Below are positions 6,478 through 9,753 of a stretch of DNA of 9,753 bases, piece after piece; within the stretch, counting starts at the first letter, position 1, and each line of letters starts with the position of its first letter. The notes under the pieces were generated by a model, which was not told where the DNA came from, did not search any database, and worked only from the letters and a program-made list of their open reading frames with translations. The stretch lies in contig MNYO01000028.1 in assembly GCA_001873165.1 (NCBI GenBank), forward strand, positions 1 through 9,753. The letters run 5' to 3'. The translations under genes and the position numbers were made by a program. Source of the DNA: Candidatus Gracilibacteria bacterium CG2_30_37_12. Lineage in GTDB: Bacteria; Patescibacteriota; Gracilibacteria; BD1-5; UBA2023.

Positions 6478-6789
6478 ATGTCTAAACTTATTCGAGATAA
6501 AATCCCTGAAATTATTCAAAAAAACGACGGTAGAGTACCATCGTTTTACATTGCTTCAAAGGAAGAATTCCATATAGCTCTCGATACGAAACTCGATGAA
6601 GAAATAGAAGAACTTCGCAATGCTCCTGATAATAAATCGGCCGCTGAAGAAATTGCTGATATTATGGAAGTACTTCTTACTATTGGTCATTCCCATGGTT
6701 TTTCTCCCGAGCAGATTGAAACCATCCGTCTCGAGAAAAGAGAGAAACGATGAGGATTTGAGAAGAGAATTATTCTCGAAAAATGGTAA
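6478..6789 (+). CDS. MazG-like house-cleaning NTP pyrophosphatase
   Basis: This 103-aa all-alpha protein starts SKLIRDKIPEIIQKNDGRVP, the N-terminus of the phosphoribosyl-ATP-pyrophosphohydrolase/MazG-like house-cleaning family. It carries the acidic helices KLDEEIEEL and AAEEIADIMEVL, whose Glu/Asp residues bind the magnesium-nucleotide in this superfamily. A TGA at 6751-6753 would cut it at 91 aa. Read as glycine it gives REKRGGFEKRIILEKW, the usual tail of the family, which is strong support for the recoding. Members hydrolyse non-canonical or excess NTPs to NMP and pyrophosphate; the substrate here is not predictable. It is last in the secF run, 18 bases after the preceding gene, and is followed by a strong terminator. 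Confidence 0.9.
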
Positions 6790-6794
6790 AATAA

Positions 6795-6830
6795 AAAAAA
6801 TCACCGTTCAGCTTTGAACGGTGATTTTTT
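6795..6830. terminator. Bidirectional intrinsic terminator
   Basis: A perfect 16-bp stem (6795-6810 with 6815-6830) has the core TCACCGTTCA/TGAACGGTGA, a GCTT loop, a run of A on the left and of T on the right. It ends the secF-MazG run and, on the other strand, the flavoprotein gene, whose stop is at 6841. Confidence 0.92.
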
Positions 6831-6840
6831 AGTCGAGATT

Positions 6841-7404
6841 TTATCCAAAGATTTTCTTCATTTCTTTATCAATCATCGCTTGTTTATCTGTATCGTTTAT
6901 ATTACTCATCTTACCGAATACTTTTATAGAAGTGGTTTTAATCCCACAAAATTTGAGTCTCATAGATCCCCAGAGAATATGATAATTTACTGGAAATAAA
7001 CTATATACAAATCCAGGAGCTCCCGATGTTGCAAATATTCGAGCGGTTTTTCATCGTAAAAGTCCTACAGGTTTTCCATTTTCATAGGTAAATGCAAATC
7101 CTGCACCAAAATTGCAATCTATCCAGTTCTTCAGAATCGCTGGAGCATCTGCCCACCATACAGGAAATATGAAAACGAGCTCTTCTGCCCAGTCAATTTT
7201 CTGTTGCATCTTCTTCGTTACTTCATCATTTCACATATCACGTATATTCTCAAAACGAAGAAAATCCTGTTTGAGATCAGTGGTATAGAGATTCAAAATC
7301 TCTACTTGACGTCCTTGTTCCTCAGAATTTTTTGCATACGTTTCTGCAAGAGTATTGGTAAAATTTTTTTGACTCGGATGAGCGGTGATTATGAGCGTAT
7401 TCAT
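6841..7404 (-). CDS. NAD(P)H:quinone oxidoreductase-like flavoprotein (flavodoxin_2 fold)
   Basis: This 187-aa protein begins MNTLIITAHPSQKNFTNTLA, the FMN/FAD-binding first strand and loop of the NAD(P)H dehydrogenase (quinone)/modulator-of-drug-activity family. It then has DWAEELVFIFPVWWADAPAI (71-90), LKNWIDCNFGAGFAF and FATSGAPGF (125-132), all typical for the fold. Two TGA codons are glycine: residue 58 (RDMGND) and residue 118 (LLRGKT). In the standard code the gene would end after 57 residues. Family members are soluble two-electron reductases of quinones, nitro compounds or azo dyes. The start at 7404 is set by the family N-terminus; the frame extends further upstream but overlaps the -10 region. 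It is transcribed alone from a good promoter. Confidence 0.9.
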
Positions 7405-7435
7405 AAATATATTCTTTAACAAATAAGTAACATCG

Positions 7436-7463
7436 AGTATATAAGGGGGAATAGAAAAGTCAA
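7436..7463 (-). promoter_or_regulatory. Promoter for the flavoprotein gene
   Basis: On the minus strand, TTGACT (7458-7463), a 16-base spacer and TATACT (7436-7441) lie about 32 bases before the ATG. This is one of the better consensus matches in the window. The rest of the divergent gap (7405-7592) holds AT-rich DNA with no clear promoter for the transporter. Confidence 0.68.
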
Positions 7464-7592
7464 AATAAAATCTCATATTCTGAAGTTGGAGTTTTATTTA
7501 TCTTACAGAGAAATACCGAATACATTTAATTATTTGATATATGAAAGAAAATGATTAGTTTATCCAAAATAAATCATTAATTAAAAATTATT

Positions 7593-9014
7593 ATGGAAAA
7601 CAAAAATCTAAGAATGGCACTTGAATGACCTATTATAAAGTCTATCTTTACACTTGCTATTCCTATTTTACTCGCCAATCTACTTCAAAGCGCCTATCAA
7701 TTAACCGATGCTTTTTGGGTAGGAAGACTTGGATGATCTGCTGTAGCTGCCGTATCTGTTAGCTTTCCTATTACCTTTCTCATGATTTCACTTGGTACTG
7801 GTTTCGCTGTGGTATGATCAACCCTTATATCACAATATGTCGGAGCCAAGAATCAAAAGATGGTGAATCATGTGGCGGCTCAAACATTGCTTATGGTCGT
7901 AGTTGTATCTCTCGTTCTTGGAAGTATCGGTTATATAATAGCACCTCTCTTGCTGAATCTCATGTGAGTTGTGCCCACTGTATTTTCAGATGCCCTGAGT
8001 TTCATGAGAGTATCATTCATAGGAATCATATTTGTCTTTACATTTGTTATGTTCCAATCAATAATGAGAGGTATGTGACAGGTGAAAATACCTATGTATA
8101 TCGTTCTTTGAACAGTTTGTTTCAATTTTGTGCTCGATCCATTTTTCATATTTGGATTTTGAATGATTCCTGTAATGTGAGTTGCCTGAGCTGCCATGGC
8201 AACATTATTGACGCAAGGAATTGCTACTATTGTTGGATTATCTATACTTCTGAGATGAAATTATTGAATACATTTAAAACTTCATGATTTTAAACCTGAC
8301 TATAAATATATAAAAAAAGCTTTTTTCTTAGGATTGCCTTCTTCGATAGAAATGTCTACGCGTGCTCTATGACTGGTAGTTATGACTTTTCTGATTGCGA
8401 GTTTTGGGACACTTGCGGTAGCGTCTTATGGAGCATGATCTAATATTCTTCAGGTAATAATAATTCCTGCTATGGGACTTTCCATGACTGCATCCATTTT
8501 AGTATGACAAAATATATGAGCCAAGAATAAAGAGAGGGCATCTGAAATTGCAAAAACAAGTTCTATTATATCATTCCTATTACTCACTATTATAGGAATA
8601 TGAGTATATTTTACCGCTCCATACCTCATAAGTTTTTTTATACCCAGTGATATTGCTATTATAAATGGATGAACGACATTTTTGCGTATCGTTGCACTTT
8701 CATTTGGTTTTATGGGTTTGCAATTAATAATAACAGGAGTTTTCCGTGCTTCTGGAAATATGATGACAACTTTGGTTATCTCTCTCCTATCACAATGGGT
8801 GATTCAATTTCCTCTCGCCTATATTCTTTCCACACATACATCGCTCGGTTTAGAGGGAATTTGGTATTCCTTCCCGATAACAAATGTAGTTGTTGCTATC
8901 GTAAGTGTCTTATGGTTCATGAAATGAGATTGGAAAAAAACTTCACTCACGCAAGCTGATAAAACTACTGAAAAGATCTTCGAAGAAACAATTATTGAGG
9001 AATGAATGAGATAA
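7593..9014 (+). CDS. MATE-family multidrug/cation efflux transporter
   Basis: Under UGA = Gly this is one 473-aa frame with 19 TGA codons; under the standard code no fragment exceeds about 80 residues. MATE hallmarks are in order: LEGPIIKSIFTLAIPILLAN, QSAYQLTDAFWVGRLGGSA (about residues 32-50), GSTLISQYVGAKN, SIMRGMGQVKIPMY, NFVLDPFFIFGFGMIPVMGV, then the second half with LGLPSSIEMSTRA, ASYGAGSNILQV, ILVGQNIGAKNKERA and ITGVFRASGNMMTT. The two repeated halves give about 12 membrane helices, and the length matches the family (about 450). MATE pumps export cationic drugs or metabolites using sodium or proton gradients. The charged C-terminal tail is short. It is monocistronic, divergent from the flavoprotein and convergent with the EAL remnant. 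Confidence 0.95.
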
Positions 9015-9100
9015 TTATTTATATTTCTCGGTAAGTTTTTCGAAATTTTCCACAAAAGTTCGAACATTACAGCAAATTAAGGTCTCGAAATATAGCATTT

Positions 9101-9133
9101 AGAAATACCTATTTTATATAAATAGGTATTTCT
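9101..9133. terminator. Hairpin between convergent MATE and EAL genes
   Basis: A perfect 14-bp stem AGAAATACCTATTT (9101-9114) with AAATAGGTATTTCT (9120-9133) has a TATAT loop. It is AT-rich with only short T runs, so it is a weaker terminator candidate than the other two hairpins, but it sits in the same convergent arrangement. Confidence 0.65.
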
Positions 9134-9156
9134 TTAGAAAGATCATTTTAGTATCT

Positions 9157-9582
9157 CTAGATAGTGTAATGATGAGTTTTATCATCATCTCTTTTTTCTA
9201 TAACTGGACTTGGTTTGTTGAAAATATATCCCTGAGAATAATCTACTCAGATACTTTCCAAAACCAGTTGTTCTTGTTCTGTTTCAACCCCCTCTCCTAC
9301 AACCATTATTCCATTTTCATGAGCAAGTAAGACAATAGCACGAACGATACTTCTATGCTCAGGATTCGTATCGATTCATCGGACATAGCTCATATCTATT
9401 TTGAGAAAATCGGGCTTAAATTTCAGCATTCTGGAAAAATTAGAGTATCCAGATCAGAAATCATCTATGGCGATATTAAACGTATATTTTTTAAGTGCTT
9501 GTATATTTTGGCATAATGGCAAAAAGTGTGTGGCTGTTTTGACTACTTCACCCCGCTTCCAGAGGGCAGATAAGGGGGTAAA
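9157..9582 (-). pseudogene. EAL-domain (c-di-GMP phosphodiesterase type) C-terminal remnant
   Basis: The open frame (stop TAG at 9157-9159, upstream TAA at 9583-9585) encodes QNIQALKKYTFNIAIDDF, then GSGYSNFSRML, DFLKIDMSYVRGID, an EHRSIVRAIVLLAHENG helix, VVGEGVETEQEQ and VDYSQGYIFNKPSP. These are the second-half EAL motifs: the DDFGSG metal-binding loop, the KID lysine and the GEGVET glutamate. Three glycines use TGA, including the one in DDFGSG. The first half of the domain, with the EAL/EVL signature and any sensor domains, is missing. Upstream is a palindromic repeat (9531-9600) that supplies the in-frame TAA. No ATG precedes the domain; a TTG at 9522 would give 121 aa. It is therefore most likely a truncated gene rather than an active enzyme, though a stand-alone expressed fragment cannot be excluded. 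Confidence 0.8.
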
Positions 9583-9600
9583 TTAGTCAAAAACAAGCCA
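9531..9600. repeat. 70-bp palindromic element truncating the EAL gene
   Basis: The inverted arms are TGGCTGTTTTGACTA at 9531-9545 and TAGTCAAAAACAAGCCA at 9584-9600. They extend inward as TTTTGACTACTTCACCCC (9537-9554) against GGGGTAAATTAGTCAAAA (9575-9592), matching at 16 of 18 positions. The centre (9555-9574) is GC-richer. It shares no evident sequence with the other two palindromes in the window. It lies exactly where the EAL reading frame loses homology. Confidence 0.75.
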
Positions 9601-9681
9601 AATTTAGCGAGAAATATAAAAGTTGATACTTGGGTGCCTTAGATAAGAGAACAACTTGTATTTTTAACCACACATAATTTT

Positions 9682-9753
9682 CTATTTAACCCGAATATCG
9701 AATGTTTCCTCTTCGTCGATATTCTCTTCCTCTATATTTGGCTTGTCAAAGAA
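9682..9753 (-). CDS. C-terminal end of an unidentified acidic protein (partial)
   Basis: The last 23 codons of a frame that enters from the right edge end in TAG (9682-9684). The tail is FFDKPNIEEENIDEEETFDI, then RVK, strongly acidic and low-complexity. No family can be assigned from this. The 97 bases between it and the palindromic element (9585-9681) hold no gene that I can support. Short length makes this a tentative call. Confidence 0.35.
   Translation of the reverse strand, partial: FFDKPNIEEENIDEEETFDIRVK

Noticed and set aside
6751..6753. Selenocysteine or tryptophan at UGA
   Set aside because: The family tail is R-G-G-F-E-K-R, requiring Gly; TGG is used normally for Trp in the same genes, and UGA is far too frequent for selenocysteine.
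7814..8287. A 157-codon plus-strand open frame inside the MATE gene
   Set aside because: It is a different frame of the MATE coding sequence; it looks long only because the true frame contains TGA codons. Its product is Cys/Ser/Ile-rich with no recognisable family.
7593..9014. MATE transporter pseudogene with 19 nonsense mutations
   Set aside because: All 19 interruptions are TGA, none TAA or TAG, with no frameshift and intact motifs. This pattern means recoding, not decay.
9585..9681. Possible extra coding frame on the minus strand through the palindrome (LNLACFGLIYPLICPLEAG)
   Set aside because: It runs through the inverted repeat in a frame with no family resemblance and ends at a TAA before the EAL homology; it is more likely repeat DNA read as protein.

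Overview
The window reads as bacterial, AT-rich DNA from a lineage that decodes UGA as glycine (translation table 25, known from Candidatus Gracilibacteria/BD1-5 and Absconditabacteria/SR1 of the Candidate Phyla Radiation). In-frame TGA falls where the protein family needs glycine: the DDFGSG motif of an EAL domain, the RGGFEKR tail of a MazG-like pyrophosphatase, GGSAVAA in a MATE transporter, and a glycine-rich surface protein. Every visible gene ends in TAA or TAG, never TGA. Read with the standard code, about half of the genes here are shattered or invisible. The lineage assignment is inference; the code is well supported by the sequence.

Layout. At 1-285 (minus) is the start of a type IV prepilin whose leader is made of a 136-bp palindromic repeat. 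At 363-1223 (minus) is a DUF58 protein, and at 2209-3267 (minus) a BatA-like von Willebrand A membrane protein. Between these two lies an opposite-strand glycine-rich surface protein gene (1367-2166) broken by a 14-bp tandem duplication and by a TAA that is one base from a TGA glycine codon. Upstream of batA on the minus strand come yraN (3305-3670), a TraC/VirB4-N-domain protein (3756-4478) and a PrgI-family membrane protein (4500-4913); the last two are type IV secretion/conjugation-type parts. A divergent promoter region (4914-5065) separates them from the plus-strand run secF (5066-6040), an unrecognised 131-aa protein with seven TGA codons (6064-6459) and a MazG-like NTP pyrophosphatase (6478-6789). 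Then come a minus-strand NAD(P)H:quinone-oxidoreductase-like flavoprotein (6841-7404), a plus-strand MATE efflux pump with 19 TGA codons (7593-9014), a minus-strand EAL-domain remnant cut by another palindromic element (9157-9582), and the last 23 codons of an unknown acidic protein (9682-9753).

Organisation. Three convergent gene pairs are each separated by a hairpin (2172-2213, 6795-6830, 9101-9133). Three unrelated palindromic repeats (122-257, 2664-2703, 9531-9600) each touch a coding sequence: one forms a signal leader, one is an in-frame insert in a VWA domain, and one truncates an EAL gene. None of the eleven start codons examined has an obvious Shine-Dalgarno sequence. No rRNA, tRNA, CRISPR array, transposase or integrase was seen. 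No gap between genes exceeds 200 bases.

Function. The content fits the cell envelope of a small, probably host-associated bacterium: pili, a surface glycine-rich protein, secretion (SecF, PrgI/TraC-like), a MATE pump, a VWA/DUF58 system, and small housekeeping enzymes. I saw no clearly novel defence or mobile system. The most notable features are the recoding, its uneven use between genes, and the effect of repeats on coding sequences.
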